Below are positions 43,269 to 51,030 of a DNA stretch of 64,000 nt, one piece after another. The position numbers and the translations under genes were made by a program. The DNA comes from Betaproteobacteria bacterium. GTDB lineage: Bacteria; Pseudomonadota; Gammaproteobacteria; Burkholderiales; SG8-41. The notes beneath the pieces are model-generated. The model worked only from the letters and a program-made list of their open reading frames with translations. It was not told the DNA's origin and searched no databases. Within the stretch, counting starts at the first letter, position 1; every line of letters begins with the position of its first letter. The stretch is taken from assembly GCA_025363575.1 (NCBI GenBank), contig JANYDM010000086.1, positions 34,758-98,757 of the forward strand, given 5' to 3'.

Positions 43269-43346
43269 GTGACGCAGAACTTCATACAAACGATCGGCAG
43301 GGTGCGCTGCATAGACGGAATGCCTTTTCCCGGCAGAGTGCAATAG
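43269..43346 (+). CDS. Possible 25-residue leader ORF before the second CoA-transferase
   Basis: A GTG at 43269 follows CAGGAGA at a spacing of about nine bases and opens 25 codons (VTQNFIQTIG... ending RVQ). The TAG stop overlaps the GTG start of the CoA-transferase by one base (TAGTG), a common arrangement for translational coupling. The peptide resembles no family I know. The CoA-transferase itself has no good ribosome-binding site, so coupling through this ORF would explain its translation. Chance remains possible in GC-rich DNA. Confidence 0.3.
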   Translation: MTQNFIQTIGRVRCIDGMPFPGRVQ

Positions 43347-44560
43347 TGGCCGGCGGACCTCTCGCCGGCGTGCGCGTCATCGACCTGACTTCGGTCGTGG
43401 TCGGCCCGATGGTCACATTGATGCTGGCCGACTACGGCGCCGACATCATCAAGATCGAGCCGCCGACGGGCGACATCGTGCGCAATCTCGCCGGTCGCGC
43501 GATTTCGCCCAACATGTCGCCGAAGTTCCTGCATCTCAACCGCAACAAGCGCTCGCTCGCGATCGACCTCAAAAAGCCCGAAGCCTACGGCGCACTGAAG
43601 AAACTGCTCGTGCAAGCCGATATCCTGCTTTGGAATGTCCGCCCGTCGGCGATGGCGCGGCTCAAGCTTTCGTACGAAGACGTGAAAGCGATCAACCCGA
43701 AGATCATTTACTGCGGCATCGTCGGCTTCGGGCAGACGGGCCCGTACCGCAACAAGCCCGCTTACGATTCCATCATCCAGGGTTCCGGCGGCATCGCGGC
43801 CCTGCATCATCGCGCGACTGGCGAGCCGCGCTATGTGCCCATCGTGATGGCCGACAAGACCACCGGGCTTATCGCAACGCAGATGGTCTTGATGGCGCTC
43901 TATCATCGCGAGCGCACCGGCGAAGGCCAGTCCATCGAGGTGCCGATGTTCGAGAACATTGCGCGCTATGTGCTGGAAGAGCATATGTATCACCAGACCT
44001 TCGATCCGCCGATCGGCACGACCGGCGACCCGCGCATTTTCGATCCGTGGGCGCGTCCCGCGCCGACAAAAGATGGCTATATCTGCATTTCCGCGAATAC
44101 CAACGCTCAGGCGTTCGCGGTGTTCGATGCGATCGGCAAACCCGAATACAAAACCGATCCGCGTTTCAATTCGGTGGCGGCGCGCTTCAAGCATGTGCCC
44201 GAATATTTCGCGGCGCGCGCCGCGGGGCTCGCGCAGAAAACCACCGGCGAATGGATAGAGATATTCGACAAGGCCGATGTGCCGGCGATGCCGTACCACA
44301 CGCTCGAATCGCTGATGGAAGACCCGCATCTCAGTGCGGTCGGTTTCTTCCGCAAGTTCGACCATCCGACCGAAGGCCGCATGATAGACATGGCGCTGAC
44401 CAACAAATCCACCGCCGGCGCGCGCACCGACTTCATGCCGGCGCCCAAGATCGGCCAGCACACGGTCGAAATTTTGCACGAGGCGGGATGCGACGAAGCG
44501 GCCATCTCTGCGATGGTCGCTGCCGGGACTGCCGTGGACGGCCGGCTGAAGAAAAACTGA
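43346..44560 (+). CDS. Class III CoA-transferase (CaiB/BaiF/Frc family)
   Basis: A 404-residue enzyme. It begins AGGPLAGVRVIDLTSVVVGP and ADYGADIIKIEPPTGDIVRN. The catalytic aspartate is expected at Asp170 in PIVMADKTTG. Later, GFGQTGPYRNKPAYDSIIQG matches the CaiB/BaiF pattern. It exchanges CoA between organic acids. The GTG start at 43346 is the only in-frame start near the homology and lacks a strong Shine-Dalgarno. The TTT receptor at 44578 follows after 17 bases, so import and CoA activation are again paired, as at 18505-20723. Confidence 0.92.
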   Translation: MAGGPLAGVRVIDLTSVVVGPMVTLMLADYGADIIKIEPPTGDIVRNLAGRAISPNMSPKFLHLNRNKRSLAIDLKKPEAYGALKKLLVQADILLWNVRPSAMARLKLSYEDVKAINPKIIYCGIVGFGQTGPYRNKPAYDSIIQGSGGIAALHHRATGEPRYVPIVMADKTTGLIATQMVLMALYHRERTGEGQSIEVPMFENIARYVLEEHMYHQTFDPPIGTTGDPRIFDPWARPAPTKDGYICISANTNAQAFAVFDAIGKPEYKTDPRFNSVAARFKHVPEYFAARAAGLAQKTTGEWIEIFDKADVPAMPYHTLESLMEDPHLSAVGFFRKFDHPTEGRMIDMALTNKSTAGARTDFMPAPKIGQHTVEILHEAGCDEAAISAMVAAGTAVDGRLKKN

Positions 44561-44577
44561 AGCGGAATGGCCCCGGC

Positions 44578-45540
44578 ATGAAATTGAGAGCGCTGTCGGT
44601 TTTCGCATTGCTTGCATTCGCCGGCAGCGTGACCGCGCAGAACTATCCGACAAAAACTATCCGCTTTATCGCGCCGTTCCCGCCGGGTGGCAGCACCGAT
44701 TTTCTGGCTCGCATCGTCGCGCTCAAGATCGGCGAGTCCATGGGGCAGCAGGTCGTCGTCGAGAACCGAGGCGGTGCGGGCGGCACTATAGGCGTCGAGG
44801 CCGCCGCGCACGCGCCACCCGACGGTTACACGATCGTGATGGGTCATATCGGCACTTTCGGCGTCAATCCGACGCTGTATCCGAAACTCCCGTACGACGC
44901 CGTGAAAAGCTTCGCGCCGGTTACGCTGCTGGCGATGGTGCCGAACGCGATGGTCGTGCATCCTTCGCTGCCGGCGCGCACGGTCAGGGATTTTCTCGCG
45001 CTGGCACGCGCCAGGCCGAAACAGTTGTTGTACGGCTCGGGCGGCAACGGCAGCGCGGCGCACCTTGCAGCGGCCTACTTCGAGCTGCTCGCCAAAGTCC
45101 AGCTCACGCACGTGCCCTACAAAGGCACGGGGCCGGCGCTGATCGATCTCGTTGCGGGACAAACGTCAATGATGATCACCGGCATGCCGGCGGTGATGCC
45201 GCATGTGCGCTCCGAACGGCTGCGGCTGATGGCGGTCGGCACGGCCAGGCGGCTTACATTGTTCCCCCAGTTGCCCACAATCGCGGAATCCGGCGTGCCC
45301 GGCTACGACGCGACGCAATGGTACGGCGTTCTCGCGCCGGCCGGCACGCCGCGTGATATCGTTATGAAACTCAACGCCGAGATGAAAAAAGCGCTGGCGC
45401 TGCCTGACGTGCGCGAGAAGCTCGCCGCCGACGGCACGGTGCCGGTCGGCAATACGCCCGAGGAATTCGGCGCACACATCAAGGCCGAGATTGCGCGCTG
45501 GGCGCCGGTGGTGAAGGCATCGGGTGCCACGCCGGAATAA
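44578..45540 (+). CDS. Tripartite tricarboxylate transporter substrate-binding protein (Bug/TctC)
   Basis: A 320-residue receptor beginning at the ATG at 44578. The signal peptide MKLRALSVFALLAFAGSVTA is cut before QNYP. The mature protein has TIRFIAPFPPGGSTDFLARI, APPDGYTIVMGHIGTFGVNP, HVPYKGTGPALIDLVAGQTS and PTIAESGVPGYDATQWYGVL. The frame is open far upstream but only inside the CoA-transferase gene, so the later ATG is right. It is the second gene of a two-gene unit with the CoA-transferase. Confidence 0.93.
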   Translation: MKLRALSVFALLAFAGSVTAQNYPTKTIRFIAPFPPGGSTDFLARIVALKIGESMGQQVVVENRGGAGGTIGVEAAAHAPPDGYTIVMGHIGTFGVNPTLYPKLPYDAVKSFAPVTLLAMVPNAMVVHPSLPARTVRDFLALARARPKQLLYGSGGNGSAAHLAAAYFELLAKVQLTHVPYKGTGPALIDLVAGQTSMMITGMPAVMPHVRSERLRLMAVGTARRLTLFPQLPTIAESGVPGYDATQWYGVLAPAGTPRDIVMKLNAEMKKALALPDVREKLAADGTVPVGNTPEEFGAHIKAEIARWAPVVKASGATPE

Positions 45541-45578
45541 TATTCGTAGGTCATCTGTTCAATAACTGGGGGGTCGTA

Positions 45579-46406
45579 ATGGATGCTTGCCGCAATTTGC
45601 GTTCGCTAATGGTCGTTGTTGCGCTGCTGCTGCCGGTTACCGTTGCGCTCGCGCAGCCCGCGCAGAAACCGTTCGAGCCCTACTCGGGACAGCCGGGCAA
45701 AGACGTCGTGTGGGTGCCGACGTCGCAGGCCCTCGTCGACAAGATGCTCGACATGGCCAAGCTGACGGCGACCGATGTTCACATGGATCTCGGCTCCGGC
45801 GATGGCCGCACCGTCATCACCGCAGCCAGGCGCGGCGCGCACTCGACCGGCATCGAGTACAACCCCGACATGGTTGAATTATCGAAAGCGAATGCGACCA
45901 AAGCCGGCGTCACCGACAAAGCGGCGTTTGTGAAGGCGGACCTGTTCGAAACCGATTTTTCGAAGGCCACGGTCATCACACTCTTTCTGTTGCCGGACAT
46001 TAACCTGAAGCTGCGCCCGAAGATCCTCGATCTCAAGCCGGGCACGCGCATCGTGTCGAACACCTTCACCATGGGTGAATGGAAAGACGACGAGACGGCG
46101 ACGGTCGACGAAGCGGCAGGCTGCAGCTATTACTGCACCGCCCACTTGTGGATAGTGCCCGCAAAAGTCGCCGGCAACTGGCATTCGGCACAGGGCGATC
46201 TCACGCTCAAGCAGGATTTCCAGACGCTGCAGGGCGCGCTCAAATCCGGCGCGAACTCGCTGCCAGTCACGAATGGAAAAATGCGCGCCGACCAGATCAG
46301 CTTCAGTGCCGGTGGCGCGGAATACTCGGGCCGCGTCAACGGCAATGCCATCGATGGCACCGTCATCGCCGGCGGCAAAACCTCGAAATGGAGCGCCACG
46401 CGCTGA
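45579..46406 (+). CDS. Exported class I SAM-dependent methyltransferase, first of tandem pair
   Basis: A 275-residue protein with a clear signal peptide, MDACRNLRSLMVVVALLLPV, cut near ALAQ (residues 1-26). The Rossmann core follows: motif I DLGSGDGRTVIT at residues 70-81 and the acidic ribose-binding residue in GIEYNPDMV (Glu93). The domain continues to about residue 180, then a beta-rich tail (about 190-275) with repeats such as QGDLTLKQDFQTLQGAL and GAEYSGRVNGNAIDGTV. The core resembles lysine methyltransferases of the FAM173 type. SAM is cytoplasmic in known bacteria, so an exported methyltransferase is odd; it may bind another ligand or be retained at the membrane. Confidence 0.78.
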   Translation: MDACRNLRSLMVVVALLLPVTVALAQPAQKPFEPYSGQPGKDVVWVPTSQALVDKMLDMAKLTATDVHMDLGSGDGRTVITAARRGAHSTGIEYNPDMVELSKANATKAGVTDKAAFVKADLFETDFSKATVITLFLLPDINLKLRPKILDLKPGTRIVSNTFTMGEWKDDETATVDEAAGCSYYCTAHLWIVPAKVAGNWHSAQGDLTLKQDFQTLQGALKSGANSLPVTNGKMRADQISFSAGGAEYSGRVNGNAIDGTVIAGGKTSKWSATR

Positions 46407-46440
46407 TTCGTTCATTGCATAGATAAAGAGGGGAACCCGC

Positions 46441-47268
46441 ATGCCTGCCGTACAATTTTTGCGCCGTCACGTTGCAACCGTTTTGCTTAGCCTGCTGGCC
46501 GCCGGCGTCTGCGCGCAGCCGGCCACGAAAGACTTCGAGCCGCATGTCGGCCAGGAAGGCAAGGACGTCATCTGGGTGCCGACGCCACAGGGGCTGATCG
46601 ACAAGATGCTAGACATGGCGAAAGTCACCGCGGCCGACTACGTGATCGATCTCGGCTCCGGCGATGGCCGCACCGTCATCACCGCCGCCAGGCGCGGCGC
46701 GCGCGCGCTGGGCATCGAGTACAACCCCGACATGGTCGCGCTCTCCAAGCGCAATGCCGAGAAAGCAGGTGTCACCGACAAGGCCAGTTTCGCAAAGGCC
46801 GATTTGTTCGAGAGCGACTTTTCGCAGGCGACGGTGATCACGATGTACCTGCTGCCCACCATCAATATGAAGCTGCGCCCGAAAATCCTTGACCTGAAAC
46901 CCGGCACGCGCATCGTGTCGCATGCTTTCACCATGGATGAATGGAGCGCCGACGAGACCGCTTCGTTCGACGGGCGCACTGCCTATCTGTGGATAGTGCC
47001 GGCGAAAGTCGAAGGCACGTGGCAATCGGGGCAGGGTGAATTGTCGCTGACGCAAAGCTTCCAGACCGTGGCCGGCACACTGCGCAGCGGCGGCAATACG
47101 GTAGCGGTGACGAACGGCAGATTGAACGGCGACCAGATCAGCTTTGTCGCCGGCAATTCCGAGTACACCGGCCGCGTCAGAGGCACGGCCATCGAAGGCA
47201 CGGTCAAAGGGGCCAGTTCCGGGTCATGGAGCGCGACGCGCACGGGCGGCAAGCCGTCGGCCAAATAG
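46441..47268 (+). CDS. Exported class I SAM-dependent methyltransferase, second of tandem pair
   Basis: A 275-residue paralogue of the preceding gene, 34 bases downstream. The signal peptide ends near GVCAQ, and motif I DLGSGDGRTVIT is at the same residues (70-81). The acidic residue is in GIEYNPDMVALS. The C-terminal tail repeats the GQGELSLTQSFQTVAGTLRS and NSEYTGRVRGTAIEGTVK pattern of the first copy. An insertion in the first copy (a CSYYC segment near residue 180) is absent here. Tandem conservation of the whole two-domain plan argues for selection. It ends 12 bases before the convergent M14 peptidase. Confidence 0.78.
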   Translation: MPAVQFLRRHVATVLLSLLAAGVCAQPATKDFEPHVGQEGKDVIWVPTPQGLIDKMLDMAKVTAADYVIDLGSGDGRTVITAARRGARALGIEYNPDMVALSKRNAEKAGVTDKASFAKADLFESDFSQATVITMYLLPTINMKLRPKILDLKPGTRIVSHAFTMDEWSADETASFDGRTAYLWIVPAKVEGTWQSGQGELSLTQSFQTVAGTLRSGGNTVAVTNGRLNGDQISFVAGNSEYTGRVRGTAIEGTVKGASSGSWSATRTGGKPSAK

Positions 47269-47280
47269 GCCGCGCTGTTA

Positions 47281-48921
47281 CTAATCGCGAGGCGGCAGCC
47301 GCGCGTCCAGCGCGACAGGTTGCATGAGCCGGTAGACTGGCGCTTCACTGGCCGCGCCACCCGCGCCTTTGCGGTCGACTGGAATGATGCCGAACGTGAC
47401 GAAGCTCGAAGGCGCTTCGGGCTCGAGCGCCGCGGCAATCACGTTGGCATTGGGCTGCGCCATGGCATAGATGTAACTGCCGGCGGCGAACGTGATCGAC
47501 TTCACCATCATCTCGGTTGTCACCGTATTGCGTATGCGCCCCTCGTAGTAGGCGCCGGCGATACGCCTCTCGGTGATCTGATAGCTTTCGACCTCCAGCG
47601 TCAGCGGTTGATGCAGCCGGCGCACTTCGACGCCCGAGTATGCAAGCCGGCGCGCGACGTCGGCATAGGCCGGCGGCATGACATAGGCGAACGGGCGCTT
47701 GCGCACAAGATCCGGTTTCGCCGCCAGTGAATCATCCCATTCGACTTCGACTTGCGCCAGTTCACCGCTTTGCGGATCGCGCATCGCAAGCTTCTGCGCG
47801 ACCAGCAGATTTTTAGAAGTGACTACGACGTCCGCAGCAGATGCAGCTGCGACTGTGCGGCGCGCGGCACGCACGGCAATCATGACCTGCGATGCGTTGT
47901 CGGCGGTCGTTCCAAGCAGGCTGGCGATCGCCACGTAGTGCGTGTGCACGCGCCGGGCATAACTTGCACGGCCGATGCCGACGCCGCGCGTTTCGATCAG
48001 GAACGAGATCGCGTTTTGCAATCCCGCGGTATTGCGCCCGATATCGGGCGACGTGCCGCCCATGGCGACCTTCTTGTCGGCCGGGTTGTACGATGTCGTG
48101 AAATACCAGAAATGCGAATAGCCCGCGCCGTCCACGTCGCGCACGATATTGCGCCGATAGACGGTGTCGGCAAGCGCTGTCAAAGCGGCGGGCACGTTCG
48201 GGTTGGTCGCGTACAGCAGCGTCAAATCATAGGCCAGCACCTTGCCGAATTTTTCCATCCAGCGCGTCGCGACGCTGAATTCGTGCGCATCGACAAACAC
48301 CTCGGGCTGGAATTCATTGATGGCCTGATGGAGAGCGATGGTTTCGGGCAGGTCCATCTTGATGTGGTCGCGGTTGACGTCGATGCCGCGCGCCGGCGTG
48401 CGCGTGAAGTAATACGCGCCGTCGGGATTGCAGCGCGGCACGATAATCACGGTGATTTTGTCGAGCAGCGGTTTCAGCGGGCCGCTGGTGAAATCCTTCG
48501 CGAGCGCCAGCATGATCTCGCCGCCAGCCGGCTCATTGCCGTGCTGCAGGCCTTGCAGAAAAACGATGGGACGGTTCAGGCGGATGAGGTCGGCGGCGGC
48601 GAACAAGCCCGAGTTGCTCAAGACCAGCATCGGGATTGCGCGGCCTTCCTGCGAACTGCCGATGATGCGCACTTGCAGATTGCTGCTGTTTTTTTGCAAC
48701 CCGTAGATGAAATCCATCATCTCCTGGTGCGAAGTGAAATCTGTTTTGCCGGACGCGAAACCCGGCGTCTCGAAACGTATCGCCGGATCGGGATAGTGTT
48801 GAATCACCGCCGCGCTTTGCTGGTACGCGCGCTCTGGGTTGAATTGCGCCCACAACGGCGAAACACCGAGCGCCATGGCGACGGCAAACAACGTGCAGCC
48901 AGGAACGCGCAGATGACGCAT
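47281..48921 (-). CDS. Exported M14-family zinc carboxypeptidase
   Basis: A 546-residue protein. The start at 48921 is chosen because GGGAGAG lies nearby and a signal peptide (ending GVSPLWAQ) follows directly; the frame extends 51 bases upstream without better support. Zinc ligands fit the M14 HxxE pattern at His127 and Glu130 (QHGNEPAGGE), and the third ligand is probably His213 in FVDAHEF. VPRCNPDGAYYFTR and DVNRDH are further family motifs. M14 enzymes remove C-terminal residues from peptides. The last 180 residues have no clear relatives I can name. It is convergent with the methyltransferase pair. Confidence 0.85.
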   Translation of the reverse strand: MRHLRVPGCTLFAVAMALGVSPLWAQFNPERAYQQSAAVIQHYPDPAIRFETPGFASGKTDFTSHQEMMDFIYGLQKNSSNLQVRIIGSSQEGRAIPMLVLSNSGLFAAADLIRLNRPIVFLQGLQHGNEPAGGEIMLALAKDFTSGPLKPLLDKITVIIVPRCNPDGAYYFTRTPARGIDVNRDHIKMDLPETIALHQAINEFQPEVFVDAHEFSVATRWMEKFGKVLAYDLTLLYATNPNVPAALTALADTVYRRNIVRDVDGAGYSHFWYFTTSYNPADKKVAMGGTSPDIGRNTAGLQNAISFLIETRGVGIGRASYARRVHTHYVAIASLLGTTADNASQVMIAVRAARRTVAAASAADVVVTSKNLLVAQKLAMRDPQSGELAQVEVEWDDSLAAKPDLVRKRPFAYVMPPAYADVARRLAYSGVEVRRLHQPLTLEVESYQITERRIAGAYYEGRIRNTVTTEMMVKSITFAAGSYIYAMAQPNANVIAAALEPEAPSSFVTFGIIPVDRKGAGGAASEAPVYRLMQPVALDARLPPRD

Positions 48922-49044
48922 GACGACTCTCCCGTTTTTATGCTCAAGTGTATCGCAACGACCGGAAGTCACGCAGTTTCCCCTTTATAATGCAGGCTGA
49001 AAACGATCGTCTCGCACGTAATTTTTCATCGATCCGGAGGCAGC

Positions 49045-49974
49045 ATGGCGGGCAGGCAGCAAAATGTAGTCATCATTGGCGGCGGCATCATGGGTGGCGA
49101 CATTGCCATTATTTTTGCGGCCGGCGGCTGGCACGTGCACGTGATGAGCCCGTCGGAGAAAACGCGCGCTTCGCTTCCCGACCGCCTCAAATCCGGACTC
49201 AAAAAACTCGACGCGCCGGAAAGTGCGGCCGCGCTCGTAAAAACCTTCGCGAGCCTCGAAGACATTCCCTGGCCGGACGTCGATCTCGTCGTCGAAGCGG
49301 CGACCGAAGACCTGGCGCTCAAACAGAAGCTTTTTTCGCAGCTCGAAGCGCTCGCGCGGCCCGACGTGCCGCTGGCGAGCAATACATCGACGTTCCCGAT
49401 CGGCGATATAGGCCGCCATCTCAAGACGCGATCGCGCGTGGTCGGGCTGCATTACTTCATGCCCGCGCATCTGGTGCCGCTGGTGGAGATCATCCAGGCC
49501 GACTTTACGGATCCGCAAGTCGCCGATGCGCTCGAAGCGCAGCAGAAGGTGCTCGGCAAGGCGCCGGTGCGCGTCAATAAAGACATCCCGGGTTTCATCG
49601 GCAACCGCCTGCAGCACGCGATGATGCGCGAGGCGCTCTATCTGATCGCCGATGGCGTGGTGTCGCCGGAAGGCATAGACACCGCGGTGCGTTACGGTTT
49701 TGGCTTCCGCTTTCTCGCGTGCGGCCCGATGACGCAAAAAGAAATGTCGGGCTGGGATACCAATCTCTATGCGGGCACGTCCCTTTATCCGAGCCTGCAC
49801 AGCGAAAAAGAACCGCCGCAGTTCCTGAAAGACATGATCGCAAAAAACCATATCGGCATGAAAACCAAGCGCGGCATCTGGGAATGGACCGACGAGAGCG
49901 TCGCCAAAGAAAAGGCGCGCATCGAGAAAGTCCTGCAGCAGGCGTTTGCGGTATTGAAAGCCGACGGAAAATAA
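49045..49974 (+). CDS. 3-Hydroxyacyl-CoA dehydrogenase-family protein
   Basis: A 309-residue NAD-dependent dehydrogenase. The nucleotide motif VVIIGGGIMGGDIAIIFAAG is at residues 8-27. The catalytic histidine is in VVGLHYFMPAHLVPLVEIIQ and the helical C-terminal domain begins near NKDIPGFIGNRLQHAMMREA. It oxidises or reduces a 3-hydroxyacyl-CoA or related hydroxyacid in the cytoplasm, as in beta-oxidation or L-carnitine and lambda-crystallin-like enzymes. It is followed by a TTT receptor after 33 bases, the same strand, suggesting coupling of uptake and oxidation of a hydroxy-acid. Confidence 0.88.
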   Translation: MAGRQQNVVIIGGGIMGGDIAIIFAAGGWHVHVMSPSEKTRASLPDRLKSGLKKLDAPESAAALVKTFASLEDIPWPDVDLVVEAATEDLALKQKLFSQLEALARPDVPLASNTSTFPIGDIGRHLKTRSRVVGLHYFMPAHLVPLVEIIQADFTDPQVADALEAQQKVLGKAPVRVNKDIPGFIGNRLQHAMMREALYLIADGVVSPEGIDTAVRYGFGFRFLACGPMTQKEMSGWDTNLYAGTSLYPSLHSEKEPPQFLKDMIAKNHIGMKTKRGIWEWTDESVAKEKARIEKVLQQAFAVLKADGK

Positions 49975-50007
49975 CGTTTCGCGAGACGTGAAGCGAGAGC
50001 ACCCGGC

Positions 50008-50976
50008 ATGCGTCGACTCAATCCCGTGCGCGTCGCCGCGTGCTTGCTGGCGCTATTCCCTATCTGCGCCGGGGCGCAATCTTATCCGTCGAAACCGGTG
50101 CGGGTGATCGTACCGTTTCCCGCGGGCGGCGGAATCGACGCCGTAGCGCGTTTGCTCGCGCCGAAGCTTTCAGAAAGTCTCGGTCAGTCGGTCGTGATCG
50201 ACAATCGTTCGGGTGCGAGCGGCACCATCGGCACCGAAATCGTCGCCAAATCGCCGCCCGATGGCTACACGCTGCTCGCCACGTTCGCGAGCCACGCGCA
50301 GAATGCGTCGCTGTATCCCAATCTGGGTTACGACACCGTAAAAGCTTTCGCGCCGATCACGCTGATCGCAACGGTGCCGAACATTCTCGTCGTCAATCCG
50401 GCGCTGCCCGTCAAAACAGTTGCCGATCTAATCGCACTCGCGAAGAAGCGGCCGGGTGAAATTCTCTATGCGTCGATCGGCAACGGCACGCCTGCGCATT
50501 TGTCTGCCGAGCTCTTCAACCGCATGGCCGGCATCAAGATGACGCACGTGCCCTACAAAGGCGCGGCGCCGTCGATCGTCGCCCTCATCAGCGGCGAGAC
50601 CCAGCTCACTTTCACGACGGTGCTCGTGGCCATGCCGCACGTCAAATCCGGACGCTTGCGTGCGCTCGGCGTCTGCTCGTTGAAGCGCGCGCCGGTATTG
50701 CCCGATCTGCCGACTATCGACGAAGCGGGCGTCAAAGGTTACGAATCGACTGCATGGTATGGATTGCTCGCACCGGCCAGGACGCCAGCGCCGATAGTCG
50801 ATCAATGGAATCGTGAGGCGGTCAAAGCACTGCAGCTCGCCGACGTGCGCGACAATCTCAAGAACCAGGGCGCCGAGCCGGTCGGCGATTCACCGCGCGA
50901 ATTTTCCGCGATCATCGTTCAGGAAATCGATAAGTGGCGCAAGGTCGTCGACGCGGCCGGCATCAAAGCCGATTGA
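50008..50976 (+). CDS. Tripartite tricarboxylate transporter substrate-binding protein (Bug/TctC)
   Basis: A 322-residue receptor with a signal peptide cut near CAGAQSYP. The mature part shows PVRVIVPFPAGGGIDAVARL, SPPDGYTLLATFASHAQNAS, HVPYKGAAPSIVALISGETQ and PTIDEAGVKGYESTAWYGLL. The start ATG at 50008 follows the dehydrogenase stop by 33 bases and is preceded by a weak purine run. The ligand is unknown. It converges on the TPP enzyme gene, whose stop lies 54 bases away. Confidence 0.92.
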   Translation: MRRLNPVRVAACLLALFPICAGAQSYPSKPVRVIVPFPAGGGIDAVARLLAPKLSESLGQSVVIDNRSGASGTIGTEIVAKSPPDGYTLLATFASHAQNASLYPNLGYDTVKAFAPITLIATVPNILVVNPALPVKTVADLIALAKKRPGEILYASIGNGTPAHLSAELFNRMAGIKMTHVPYKGAAPSIVALISGETQLTFTTVLVAMPHVKSGRLRALGVCSLKRAPVLPDLPTIDEAGVKGYESTAWYGLLAPARTPAPIVDQWNREAVKALQLADVRDNLKNQGAEPVGDSPREFSAIIVQEIDKWRKVVDAAGIKAD

Positions 50977-51030
50977 CGCAGAGTCCCTAACATAATGAAA
51001 CCCGTGTGCGTTGCACCATGTTAGCGACTC

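Noticed and set aside
43172..44653. A 493-codon minus-strand frame opposite the second CoA-transferase
   Set aside because: Shadow frame with composition typical of antisense GC-rich DNA.
47752..48990. A 412-codon plus-strand frame opposite the M14 peptidase
   Set aside because: The M14 zinc motifs are on the minus strand; this frame has no recognisable domain.
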